NCBI GenBank assembly: GCA_037127315.1 | Contig: JBBBDQ010000350.1 | Location: forward strand, 5,608,501-5,672,500 | Reading direction: 5' to 3' | DNA from: Ascarosepion bandense | Lineage: Eukaryota > Mollusca > Cephalopoda > Sepiida > Sepiidae | Length of the DNA: 64,000 nucleotides | Shown: piece by piece, positions 45,280-55,631 of the stretch | Layout of the letters: each line of letters opens with the position of its first letter | How positions within the stretch are numbered: position 1 is the first letter of the stretch | Program-made: the position numbers and the translations under genes | The notes under the pieces: model-generated | Told to the model about the DNA's origin: nothing | Databases searched by the model: none | Seen by the model: the letters and a program-made list of their open reading frames with translations, nothing else

Positions 45280-45530
45280 CAATAAATTTATTTTTAAACC
45301 CGTCTCAAAAACCCACCGAGTATAAACGCGGAGGGGAAAAAATGGAATCAAAAAAAGAAACGAACTAAGTATTTGAACATCAGTCAAAATACTCGTCGAA
45401 AGAAAAAAATCCTAGACGAGGACCCTAACACTTAAAACGCTCAATACAATAGCAGAGCAAACAAATAAGTATGAATCTAACCTAGAGCCAACGGACCTAC
45501 CTAGGTTTCACCTAACGGATCCTCAGGGCA

Positions 45531-45570
<40 letters not shown>

Positions 45571-45594
45571 TCAATTATAATATGAGATTAAGGA
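45228..45594. other. (TA)n and unassigned sequence
   Basis: (TA)n lies at 45232-45277 and 45535-45568. Between them is an A-rich stretch with no recognised motif. Confidence 0.5.
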
Positions 45595-45762
45595 CAGAAT
45601 GGTTAAATAAAATAAAGACAAGAGGAAAAATGTATATTAAATCGCCTACGCGTTTCGTCCTGTGATGGACTTTTTCAAGGCAAAAAAGACGAAATGAGGT
45701 TTATTCTAAATTACGTATCTATAAACAAACAGTGTTGGTAACCACAAAGACAAAAAAAATTT
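45595..45762 (-). mobile_element. PLE terminal segment (hammerhead-like), inverted
   Basis: It is the reverse complement of the PLE 3' region at 35.73-35.88 kb, including minus-strand gtccatcacaggacgaaacg. It is joined directly to a sense-strand RT fragment of the same family, an arrangement common among truncated Penelope insertions. Confidence 0.65.
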
Positions 45763-46014
45763 GGTTTACCAATTGGATCGCCTCTCAGCGGCATTCTCGC
45801 TTGGTTATTTTTCAAATTTCTAGAAAGAGATTATTTCAGAAATATTTTACCACCAAGTTCCTCCTACTTTAGATATATAGACGACTCCCTTCTAATCTAT
45901 CCGGAAACTACTAACATAGCAGATTTTGTCAACAAACTAAATAACATTGAACCTACTATAAATTTTACATTCGAAACTGAATCTAATCATACTCTTCCTT
46001 TCCTAGATATCATA

Positions 46015-46016
<2 letters not shown>
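45763..46016 (+). pseudogene. PLE reverse transcriptase fragment
   Basis: In one frame: FGLPIGSPLSGILAWLFFKF, LERDYFRNILPPSSSYFRYI, DDSLLIYPETTNIADFVNKL and FETESNHTLPFLDI. It matches 33.66-33.91 kb closely (motif B and YIDD present). It is truncated on both sides and runs into (CA)n(TA)n at 46016-46086. Confidence 0.9.
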
Positions 46017-46088
<72 letters not shown>

Positions 46089-46192
46089 AAATGAATAAGA
46101 ACGGAAATAGTTACAACATTCAAAACATTATTTTCAAACGGTGCTCAATATAAAAATAGAGCAATGAGTATTTATTATTAATTATTACTTTA

Positions 46193-46600
46193 GAACATGT
46201 GCAAACTACAAACTACTACAAAATTGTACATTTTGTTTCGATATTGAAAGAACAATGTCTCATCAGGTAGTTACCATCTCTACATTTTCTCGCTTATTTT
46301 CCTCTTCACTTTCTATTTCTTCTGTATCTTTCCCTATCCTCTTTCTTTTACTTTTCCTGATTTCTCATCTTATTTTCTGTTCTTTTCTAGCCTCTTTCTT
46401 TCCCTTTTTAATATCTTTTTATTTCATATGGAAAAAAATTCCAAAAATAAAGAAAAGAGTTGTTCTTAAAATGAATTTTTAAAAACAAAACGTTTATTAC
46501 TATCATTGTTAACTACCTGATGAGACATTGTTCTTTCAATTTTCGAAACAAAACGTACAATTTTGTAGTAGTTTGTAGTTTGCACATGTTTTAACGAAAT
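46193..46600. repeat. Fold-back element with ~90-bp arms
   Basis: agaacatgtgcaaactacaa through gtctcatcaggtagtta (46193-46274) is mirrored by taactacctgatgagacatt through gtagtttgcacatgttt (about 46508-46593). The 230-bp interior is CT-rich then A-rich and non-coding. A (TA)n tract lies just beyond the right arm. MITE-like. Confidence 0.8.
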
Positions 46601-47002
46601 ACTTATATATATATATATATATATATTATTTACTCTAAAAATGAAATTTTGGCATTTAAATGAAAGCACTAAAGTGCATCTCTAACTGTTGACCGGCAGG
46701 TTGAATTCTACAGCTACATTGAAATTGATGTTGTCTTTGATAGTATTTTTTTAGTCTTTAAAACTGACGACGGAATTTTGTACCTGTTTCTTCCTGTGCA
46801 TTTGTTGCAAAAATGTGAACAGACTATATTCGAATTGTCACAAGTCAAAGTAGGATGTTTGATTACTATGTAAGCGCTTGGCGACGTAAAAATATTATCA
46901 GTGATAATATGTTTACAAACTTGGCATCACCGTTTATTGCACGTCTCATTACTTTGATTAGTGGTGATTTATGGATTCCAAATGATCTAAAAAGCGTATG
47001 TA

Positions 47003-47376
47003 CACTACCGGCCATAATTATTAGGCAACCCCGTTTTAAAAAAATGATGTATTTCATACTATTTTTAGTATTTATTGCCAAGTGGATAATTCTAAATGAA
47101 AATAGAATGGATCTTTTGTTAATACTGCACAATAACATGTGCCTCAAATGAACTGTTCTGTTTCCTCTCTTCCCTATACTATTCTCCTCTTATTATTGGC
47201 TGGCCGAAGCAAAGGCTTCCTGGCTGCCTTGTAAAATTTTGCAAAATGATAATAACAAAAGAACCATTCTATTTTCATTTAGAATTATCCACTTGGCAAT
47301 AAATACTAAAAATAGTATGAAATACATCATTTCTCTTTAAAAAACGGGGATTGCCTAATATTTATGGCCAGTAGTG
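47003..47376. mobile_element. Tc1/mariner-type MITE (374 bp) with TA duplication
   Basis: Long inverted arms start cactaccggccataattatt on the left and end ggccagtagtg on the right, each flanked by TA (47001-47002 and 47377-47378). The arms extend about 125-140 bp, through aggcaaccccgttttaaa and tgccaagtggataattctaa. The central region is unique (gctggccgaagcaaaggctt). No transposase frame; mobilisation would need a partner element. A partial relative is at 52.3 kb. Confidence 0.92.
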
Positions 47377-47379
47377 TAG

Positions 47380-47754
47380 GTGTGGAGTTTGTCACCCGGC
47401 GTTAAGTGGGTTGTCACTAAATATCTTTTTATTTGTTTAGTGTATGTAGATATAAAAATATATAAGACAAGATTGTGGTCAACACAGTAAGCCGACAGTC
47501 TGTGTTCTGCTTGAACACAATCTTCAACCCATGCGTGCTGTGTTTTGATTTGGCTATTTTTGTATACTAGTCATTGGTGCATTATGGCTAGCACATATAT
47601 TGTATTGTCCTGACAGTTATTGGGTAAGCGGTAAGGATTATATTTCAAAATATTATAGGGGCCGTTGAATTGAAATAATTGTGGATACGAACGTATTTAT
47701 TATTAGGTACTTTGTAATAGCTTTTTATGGCCCTATTTGTTCAGTGTACATGAA
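47380..47754. other. No recognisable gene
   Basis: No motif or repeat recognised. Confidence 0.4.
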
Positions 47755-48063
47755 TCAGTCAGTCAGTTAAGTGTCATACGTGATACACGCTTGGGCGATC
47801 ATATCTCGAAAGAGACATGAATGACTGGACAGAAGATTATCCCGCAGTAGTTTGCCATTATTTTCTGTGGTAGACTGGTTGCCAGCCATGGCTATAGAAC
47901 CCAATCTGTCCTGCTATTTAACCCATAAGTGGAGAGAATTGATGGATTTCTGCCTTTTCCAATGGTATTTGTGCGTAAGTGAATGTAAGGAATATCAACT
48001 GGAATTCGAACTCAGCTCCCCGATTTGTCGTTCTGAGTGGATATCCACTGCACCACAACGCAC
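47755..48063 (-). mobile_element. tRNA-derived SINE, family A
   Basis: Reverse-strand copy: tail cagtcagtcagtt, hairpin 47798-47819 (one stem change), body, B-box-like ggaattcgaactcagc, head ending caccacaacgcac. Confidence 0.85.
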
Positions 48064-48253
48064 AAAACCCAACACATGGCCGGAAGATTGTATTCAATAT
48101 CAGAAACAGACTGCTGTCGCTTTGTGTTGACCTCAGTGTTCATTTTCATATCAACATACACTCTATTTCTAATATTGAGCACTTTTACCCATAAATATAG
48201 CCTAACTTAAAACTATATTTTTATCACACACACACACACAGATATATATATAT

Positions 48254-48395
48254 AGTCATCCGGAGACAAATCTGTTTTGCTGTATCACAGCTCATCAGTA
48301 CGATTAGACAACCGATTGCCTTTCTTTGCAGGCTTGAAATCCGACCGAATTGGCGTCAGTCGGCGATTTTACCTTTGAGCTACGGGCGCTCGATA
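48254..48395 (-). mobile_element. tRNA-derived SINE, family B
   Basis: agtcatccggagacaaatct, gctgtatcacagctcatcag, ggcttgaaatccgaccgaat and tacctttgagctacgggcgc read as the reverse of SINE B with its B- and A-box regions. CA and TA tracts are on its 3' side. Confidence 0.8.
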
Positions 48396-48522
48396 GAAGG
48401 AGGTAGATGTTTTGCGTGTATATTATCATTATACATGCCCAATAGCTGAGAGTGTTCTAATTCATTGCTGAATGAACGATGCGTTCATTGCTGAATGAAC
48501 GAAGACATATATGGTGAAATGC

Positions 48523-48578
<56 letters not shown>

Positions 48579-48983
48579 CTTCGCATTTCAGTTATTACCA
48601 GATACTCCCAATTATAACTTTTTGACAATCGAAGTTAAAAATAATTTTGGCAGGATGTAATGTTTAGTGAGATATTCTAAGAGACAATCAATTGATAACC
48701 TACTCTTGTTACCTCGTTCCTAACTAGACAAAACTTATCATGCCTTCTCGTGAGTTGAATTGCTATGTATTACCTCAAAAGTCAGAGAAATTATTGTTAG
48801 AGGCTCAGCAAAAAGGTAGATAACGAATTTTTCAAGCAATTTTTATACAAATGTTACACACTAGATATTTGCAAGTGAAAGGCAAACTTTCACTGGAGCC
48901 TGTTCCAGAACGAATTTTGTTGTATGAGCGACATAAGAAGAAGCAACACTTCTGTCAGTGAGTAAGAAATACTTTAGAATGCA
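48396..48983. other. (TA)n and unassigned sequence
   Basis: gcgttcattgctgaatgaac is a short perfect palindrome at about 48481-48500. (TA)n occupies 48526-48574, flanked by inverted atgcgaa/ttcgcat. No gene seen. Confidence 0.5.
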
Positions 48984-49219
48984 TCAGTCAGTCAGTTAAG
49001 TGCCATACGTGAAACACGCTTCGGGCGATCATGTCTCGAAAGAGACATGACTGACTGGGCAGAAGTTATCTCGCAGTAGGTTGCCATTGCTTTCTGCTGT
49101 AGACTGGTTGCCAGCCAAGGCTATAAAACCCAATCTGTCCTGTTATTTAACCCATAACTGGAAGGAAGAGACGGATTAATACCTTTCCCAAGGGTATTTG
49201 CGCGTAAGTGAATGCAATA
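48984..49219 (-). mobile_element. tRNA-derived SINE, family A, head missing
   Basis: Tail, hairpin 49029-49050 and body are present. The copy stops at gcgcgtaagtgaatgcaat, so the tRNA-like promoter head is absent (5'-truncated). Confidence 0.85.
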
Positions 49220-49502
49220 TACTCACTCATAATTGGTTCTATTTTATTGTGATTTAATAAATTCTGCTATTTTTACTATAGATTCATAAATAAAATTGTT
49301 TGTTTTTCATATTTCCGAAGTTTCTGGATTGGTAATAAACGTAATGCTTGTGTGATCTGGTGTTGATGAATCAGAAATTCTAAATTTCCGAGAAGATTTT
49401 AACTAGTTTGGTGAATTCTGAAGATCGAAAGAAAATCTTCTCTGACTACCGAAGAATCAAAAGCAGCAATTCAAAAAGCCCTAGAATCGCCTGTTCTCTC
49501 AC

Positions 49503-49838
49503 CATCTCTTCTTCTTCTTCTTCTTCTTCATGTGCCGTGTCCCTTCAGGATGTAGACAAGCATGGACTTTCACTTTTCTCTTAATATTTACCCTCTCGGT
49601 ATCTCTCCCAAAACCTGCTCCGCCATCCATTTGCCCAAACCTATCAAATATGTCTCGCGCTGCTTTACCCTGTCTTTCTTTTCTTTTATCCGTCCTGTGA
49701 GTATAAGATTCTCCAGGCCCTCTTTCCTCATTACGTGTCCCATGAACCTCATTGGTCTCTTCCTGATGTTAAGTATGAGTTTTCTCCTCGTTTGCATTCT
49801 CTTCAACACCTCGTCGTTGCTCACGTGTTCGAACAAAC
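49503..49838 (-). pseudogene. RTE-like LINE 3' end
   Basis: The minus-strand frame 49588-49836 encodes [60 protein letters not shown] and YLIGLGKWMAEQVLGEIPRG. It ends in (CTT)n at 49508-49529, i.e. a GAA-type tail. It diverges from the other copies and is 5'-truncated before the RT core. Confidence 0.85.
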
Positions 49839-49839
49839 A

Positions 49840-50277
49840 CTACGAATTGTTTGTGGATACATCTACAGACATCAAGTTGAGCGAGTGAGACAGAGATGAT
49901 AAGCTTGATAAATTTGTAATTAATGCGTTTTTCTAAAGGCAGATTCGTAGATATCTTCATAATGATCACAATAATTTTCTTCAAAAAAAGGAAAACATGT
50001 TAAACTTATTCAACTCGTGTAACGAAACAAAACAAAACTCCCCACCCCACAAAAAAGTAGTTGTTTGTCACCACACTACCAAAGTGTGCATCAGGGCTTT
50101 ACTTTTTATGTGTGTGTATGTAATTGTACACTGAGGATTCAAAAACTATGATCATTGTCATATGTCAAGAATATATAAGTAAACCAATCTCAAGTATTTA
50201 AGGTCGATGTTTTAAATGCTGCAAAGAAAATTTAATTGATTTTGATAAAAGTTGAAATTCTTAGAGTCAACTCTATA
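49840..50277. other. No recognisable gene
   Basis: No motif seen; contains an A-rich stretch at about 50030-50060. Confidence 0.4.
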
Positions 50278-50530
50278 TTTAGTCAATGTAAAGTAGACAG
50301 AATGTAAATAAACAGAATGTAAATACCCCCCCACACACATAAACCCCCACACCCCCATATATATATATGTATATATATATCAGTTTAACCATGTAGTTTA
50401 GTCAAGTTAGTCAATGTAATGTAGACAGAATGTAAATAATATAACCCCCCACACACTACCAATGTAGTTTAGTAATTTAGTCAGTTTAGTCAATGTAACC
50501 TAGACAGAATGTAAATAATATAACCCCCCC

Positions 50531-50575
<45 letters not shown>
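50278..50575. repeat. Tandem repeat with C-run modules
   Basis: agtcaatgtaa--tagacagaatgtaaata occurs near 50280, 50409 and 50490. Each copy is followed by a C-run/CA module (accccccc-acacac) and, in two cases, by (TA)n and tcagtttaac. The minus strand therefore has several G-runs. Confidence 0.8.
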
Positions 50576-50576
<1 letters not shown>

Positions 50577-50829
50577 TTTAACAATAGTAGTTGGAAAACT
50601 GAATTTTATAGTGACTAATCTTTCATTAGGAGCACTAATCGAGAGATTCCGATATATATATATACATCGAAGCAGCAAATAATTTTCTAAACATACACTG
50701 TTAAATATAGCAGACAATGAATGTCTATTATGTCTAATTATGAGCCGTTCTAAACATCGTATTTTAGCTTTGATTTCAGGTAAAAATAAAGTAAAAATTG
50801 TCCAACATTGACTACTAAACAACACTGAA

Positions 50830-51345
50830 ATCTGTAGACAGTGCAGAAGATGCTGTGACTCTCGTAAATGTATCAAGATTGATGAAAGCCAAATATCAAG
50901 TCAACATCCTGGTATTTGGAGTGAATACTAGTAATGGCGACGTTATACTTCCGATTAATTTCACACAGGACCTTAGACTCAACACAGAGACTCACATCAA
51001 GTGTCTTGAAGACGTATTGCAGCCATGGGTCAAGACGGACCCTATTAGAAGACCCTATGTCTGGCAACAGGACTCTGCGCCATGCCACAAAAGCAATATA
51101 CACCAGTCATGGATGTTAGACAATTTCTGCAGCCACATCACCCTCTACATTTGGCCATCTAACTCCCCACTCTGCAACCATCTTGATTATTGTATCGTGT
51201 GCAGTTGAGCGAGAGACCGACAAAGCTCCTTGTCACACCAATGACGAACTGAGGGTAACTTAAACATGGAAACCATCCAGAAGAATTGCAGGAGATTCCA
51301 AAGTAATCTGGGGGTCGTGGTTGTAACCAGTGTCGATTTTATTCA
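50830..51345 (+). pseudogene. mariner-like transposase C-terminal half, degraded
   Basis: The open part (50855-51208) encodes SRLMKAKYQVNILVFGVNTS, NGDVILP, RPYVWQQDSAPCHKSN (region of the second catalytic Asp, QDSAPCH) and WPSNSPLCNHLDYCIV (third acidic region). The family pattern SPDLNPLDY is altered to SPLCNHLDY. Downstream remnants read VERETDKAPCHTNDELRV in another frame. The N-terminal DNA-binding half and inverted repeats are not seen. Confidence 0.85.
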
Positions 51346-51505
51346 ATAAATTTATCTTGTACTATTTCAAGATATTTTGAGTCATTTTGGTAAATAAATA
51401 TCAAAATGAGATGACAAAGTTTTCATTTCTCTGTAATTTAGACGACAATTTTTCCATCGCACCTTTATATAAGAGCTAAACATATGGAGCGGAATCCGAC
51501 AAGAT

Positions 51506-51611
51506 GAATAGAATGAGTAAAGAACAAGTAGGAAAAAAGTGTCTTTAATCTAACATGTTTCATGTTAGATTAAAGACACTTTTTTGTTCCTTGTTATTTA
51601 CTTATTCTATT

Positions 51612-51613
<2 letters not shown>
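51506..51613. repeat. Long near-perfect hairpin, 3-nt loop
   Basis: Arms of about 50 bp meet at ttt (51557-51559). The inner 25 bp are a perfect match (aaaaaagtgtctttaatcta...catg); the outer part (gaatagaatgagtaaagaac and gttatttacttattctattc) has a few changes. Two (TA)n tracts follow (51617-51642, 51661-51702). Confidence 0.9.
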
Positions 51614-51645
<32 letters not shown>

Positions 51646-51655
51646 TACTTATTCT

Positions 51656-51706
<51 letters not shown>

Positions 51707-51829
51707 CTAGGTTACATATTTTCGTTTAAACGTGTTTCATCGAATAATATAGACATGTTTTGTTTTTTTGTTTTTATACTGATCCTTTCCAGTTGTCTAA
51801 TCAGTTTCTAGATCAGCTTTATTAAGAAA

Positions 51830-52288
51830 GTAATTTTCATGTTTTCGAAGATCATCTTTAAGGGTAAAATACAAATAGAAACTCATTGTAATTCCGATAT
51901 CATCTCCATTCCGTTGTGATGAAAAAATTCCATAACTAAAACAGATAAATTTAAAAATTTAAAACCATTACATAGCGCGTTCGCTTCCATCGGAGCGGAA
52001 GTCAGATTTTATCGCACTTACAATAAGTTTATGTTTGTAATTTCCCTCTGAAGATGATCTTAGAGGAGATCGAACCTACTTTGCGTTAACAAAAACTGAA
52101 TGCTATGGTTCTTTTAAAATTGATCATTTGCAGTTATGAAATTTTTCGATTATAGGGGGAGGTGACCTGAATTTGTGAAAATGTAAAATGGCCTTGTATA
52201 TGTATATGTATGCACTTTAATATGATGTTGCGATATTCGCAATAAATTTTGTTTTGTGTTTGTTTTCTCACAGTTTAACTGTTTAATA
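51830..52288. other. No recognisable gene
   Basis: gttttcgaagatcatcttta and gaagatgatcttagagga at about 51841 and 52042 form a loose inverted pair around unassigned sequence. No coding motif. Confidence 0.4.
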
Positions 52289-52440
52289 TATATATATATA
52301 TATATATATAATTATTAGGCCACCCCAGTTTTTTAAAGAAATAATGTATTTCATACTGTTTTTATTGGATAATTCTAAATGAAAATAGAATGTTTCTTTT
52401 GTTATTATTACTTTGCAAAATTTTACAAGGAAGCAAAGAT
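52289..52440. mobile_element. Partial Tc1/mariner-type MITE after (TA)n
   Basis: After (TA)n (52289-52309), aattattaggccaccccagt, aaataatgtatttcatactg and tggataattctaaatgaaaa match the left arm of the MITE at 47.0 kb. Then gcaaaattttacaaggaagc matches its centre. The right arm is missing. Confidence 0.75.
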
Positions 52441-52589
52441 GAACTCGTCTTAATCACCCTAAATTTTCTTCATTCTTTCGTTGATGAAACTGCAATATAG
52501 GTAATTATTAAATATTTATAAATTCATTTGATGCACATGTTATAGTGCATTATTAACAAAATAATTTCATTTACAATTATATACAACTA

Positions 52590-52807
52590 CACTTATCACT
52601 TATTTTCATATATTTAAAAGTAAACTTTCTTCTGAAATTAAGTACCAAAAAAAAAAGAAAGAAAAACACGAAAATACTCGCAAATACACGCAGTATATTT
52701 GAAGGTTAATTAAACTACAATTATCACTTATTTTCATACATTTGAAAGTTAACTTTCTTCTGAAATTGAGTACACGCAATTTTCTTCTGAAATTAAGTAC
52801 CAAAAAT
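52590..52807. repeat. Direct repeats (cttctgaaattaagtacc units)
   Basis: tatcacttattttcatatat with ctttcttctgaaattaagta occurs at about 52595-52647 and 52720-52771. A shorter third copy (ttttcttctgaaattaagta) is at 52780-52805. Confidence 0.8.
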
Positions 52808-53194
52808 AGCGTAGGAATTTACAGTAAAGGAAGTAATAAGGCCGAAATTAGCTTCCTACGCCTAAAGTGATTCTGCAGCGAATGTCTTTTTATTGAAAAG
52901 GTGGGTGACAAAAAGAGCGATGAGTTCGATTTTTTTTTTTGGTCGTTAACATAAAAAAGGTAGATTTCTAGAATATCTAATTGTTGATTGGAGTTCAGCA
53001 TATACATTTGCACGGAAGTAAGGCTATTTTGGAAAAATTTGAAGGAATAAAACCTTCTGGACCTAAAACCAAAGTTTACCATCAATCGTCTATTAATGTG
53101 AAATATCTTCAGTGGAAAACCATAGTAATGTAAAGATTTATCTAGGTAGCACTAAGAACTCTCTAAAAAAACGGATTTATCAACAGACGTCTTC

Positions 53195-53196
53195 AT

Positions 53197-53242
<46 letters not shown>

Positions 53243-53275
53243 AAATAATAATAATAATAATAATAATAATAAGAA
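53195..53275. repeat. (AAT)n microsatellite
   Basis: Two AAT blocks are separated by gaa. Because the RLE LINE downstream has a TAA-repeat tail and appears to use TAA repeats as a junction, this tract may mark its 5' edge or an older target. That link is inference. Confidence 0.9.
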
Positions 53276-53339
53276 TAACGCGGTTGGGATTACAACGAGA
53301 ATGACGTGCTTTTCTGAGGCTCCTGAAAACGTAACGTTT

Positions 53340-53954
53340 TTTTCTTTTTTTTTTTATGTAAACATTAATTTCTCATTTCACTATATTAAACTATATTAAA
53401 CATAAACATTAATTTTTCCCTTCGTATATAATTTTAGTTGTATGTTTCTTCTTTTAATGATCCTTAAAGAGATTTATTAACTAGTTTTCTAAAGCAAGAC
53501 AACGATAAAAAATATGACGAAAAGCGCTCTGTTCGATCGACGATATTCATTCTTAGAAAAAATATGTAATAATTTTTCTTAGAAAAAATTCTTTCTTAGA
53601 AAGAATATGTAATAATTTATTTATATTTGTCCGTTCATTTTATATATTTGTTTATTTTTCGATAATCTTATTCTCGTTGGATTTCATGAAAGAATAACAC
53701 AGAATACAGTAGGCCAACAAATTATTTTTAAATTTTACGGTAGTAAACTCAAATGTCCACTTTTTCTTTCCTATTAAAAAAATTTTTTGAGATTTTTTTT
53801 TTTTTTTTTTTTTTTTTTAACGTAAACATTAATTTTGAATTTCACTATTTTAAACATAAACATTAATTTTTTCTTCGTATATAATTCAAATTGTATGTTT
53901 CTTCTTTTAATGATCCTTTAAATAGATTTATTAACTAGTTTAAGCAAGACAACG

Positions 53955-53985
<31 letters not shown>

Positions 53986-54208
53986 GACGAAAAACACTAA
54001 AAAAATGTTCGATCTAGGATATTCTTTCTTAGAGAGAATATGTAATAATTTATTATATTTAATTTGTTCGTTCATTTTATATATTTATTTATTTTTCGAT
54101 AATTTTATTCTCGCTGGATTTAATGAAAGAATAACACAGAATACAGTAGGCCAACAAATTATTATTTTTAAATGTTACGGTAGTAAACCCAAACTCAAAG
54201 GTATGTCC

Positions 54209-54235
<27 letters not shown>
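53340..54235 (+). repeat. ~450-bp tandem repeat, 2 units (upstream of RLE LINE)
   Basis: Both units contain gtaaacattaattt, ttcgtatataatt, tatgtttcttcttttaatga, tttattaactagttt, aatatgacgaaaa, ttctttcttagagagaata-like and aacacagaatacagtaggcc. They occur from about 53358 and about 53821. T-runs separate the units, and an A-run of about 30 lies inside the second. Non-coding; the units could be 5' UTR monomers of the LINE at 55.5 kb. Confidence 0.8.
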
Positions 54236-54239
<4 letters not shown>

Positions 54240-54500
54240 CATATTAAATTAAATTTTGAATTTTTTTTTTTGCAAGGACAAAGGTTAATAGTAGCAATAA
54301 ATGTTTTTTTTTTTTTTTTTAACAATACTCTCTAAGTGCAGTGATGTTTTTTTTTTTTTTTTCTCCGATGAACGGCCGTTACATCCAAGTTTGTTTGTTT
54401 GTTTTTTTCAACCAGCGTCTCTCTCTTTGAATTTTTCTTTTTCTCAATATGAAATTCTGTTTTAATATAAACAGGATTTTTTCTTTAGATATTAAGGAAT

Positions 54501-54531
<31 letters not shown>

Positions 54532-54913
54532 CATATTAAATTAAATTTTGAATTTTTTTTTTGCAAGGACAAAGGTTAATAGTAGCAATAAATGTTTTTT
54601 TTTTTTTTTTTTTTTAACAATACTCTCTAAGTGCAGTGATGTTTTTTTTTTCTCCGATGAACGGCCGTTACATCCAAGTTTGTTTGTTTGTTTTTTCAAC
54701 CAGCGTCTCTCTCTTTGAATTTTTCTTTTTCTCAATATGAAATTCTGTTTTAATATAAACAGGATTTTTTCTTTAGATATTAGGGAATAATTTTTTTTTT
54801 TTTTTTTTTTTTTAACAAAATTCTGCTTTATTTTAATTTATCTGTTTGTTCTTTAAATTAACCTAAATAAAATCATCCGTATTATATTTCCTTTAGCTGT
54901 CGATATTTCGTGT

Positions 54914-54953
<40 letters not shown>

Positions 54954-55306
54954 TATTATAATTTTCTTAAAAACCAAACAAAACAAGAAAATAAATTAAA
55001 TCCGATGAAAAACAATTTATATGCTATTATTTTATAGAAAGTCTACGTATTTTTTTTTTTGATAAATTTATTTTTATTTATTTATTGTTTTAATTTACTT
55101 ATGTAATTTATCTTATTATGATAATCCAATATTGACCAACGACTTTGTTGAAAAAATGAAAGATAAAGTGGACGAACAAATTATTACATTTTTTTTTTTT
55201 TTTTTTTTTTTTTTTCAACAAACGTCTCTCTATTTGAATTTTTCCTTTTCTCAATATGAAATTTTGTTTTAATATAAACAGGATTTTTTTTTTCTTAAGA
55301 TATTAT

Positions 55307-55330
<24 letters not shown>
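54236..55330 (+). repeat. ~290-bp tandem repeat, 2 units plus partial copies, with long T-runs
   Basis: Units at about 54239-54508 and 54538-54798 are almost identical: gcaaggacaaaggttaatag, agtgcagtgatg, gatgaacggccgttacatcc, accagcgtctctctctttga and aatataaacaggattttttc. A partial third copy starts near 55216 (aacaaacgtctctctatttg). A weak fourth trace is at 55375 (ccgtctttctccttgaattc). T-runs of 15-40 nt separate the units, all on the plus strand. This is a promoter/5' UTR candidate for the LINE. Confidence 0.8.
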
Positions 55331-55340
<10 letters not shown>

Positions 55341-55631
55341 AAACTACTCTAGTAATATTGATGTTTTGTTTCGTTGAGCCGTCTTTCTCCTTGAATTCCA
55401 ATCGCGTCTATGTCAGATGTTGCTTGGCAGCCCATTTAGGAGAAGGAAAACTCCGAACAACAACCCGCAACTCAAGGTGTTAATCGTGCCGAGGAGTGAA
55501 TGGCTACTGCGTTATGAGGTCAAAAACGATTCCCTACAGGCTTCGGGACCCTGTTTGTAAAAGACCGTTACCCAACGTGCCGGGCAACTTTGGGTGGACT
55601 TTTGGACCCGTGCGTCACTCGTGGGAAAAAC

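Noticed and set aside
46255..46482. Hydrophobic plus-strand frame resembling a membrane protein
   Set aside because: It lies in the CT-rich interior of a fold-back element; hydrophobicity follows from T-richness.
46855..47151. Overlapping frames on both strands of about 95 codons
   Set aside because: They run across the inverted arm of a MITE, which explains both.
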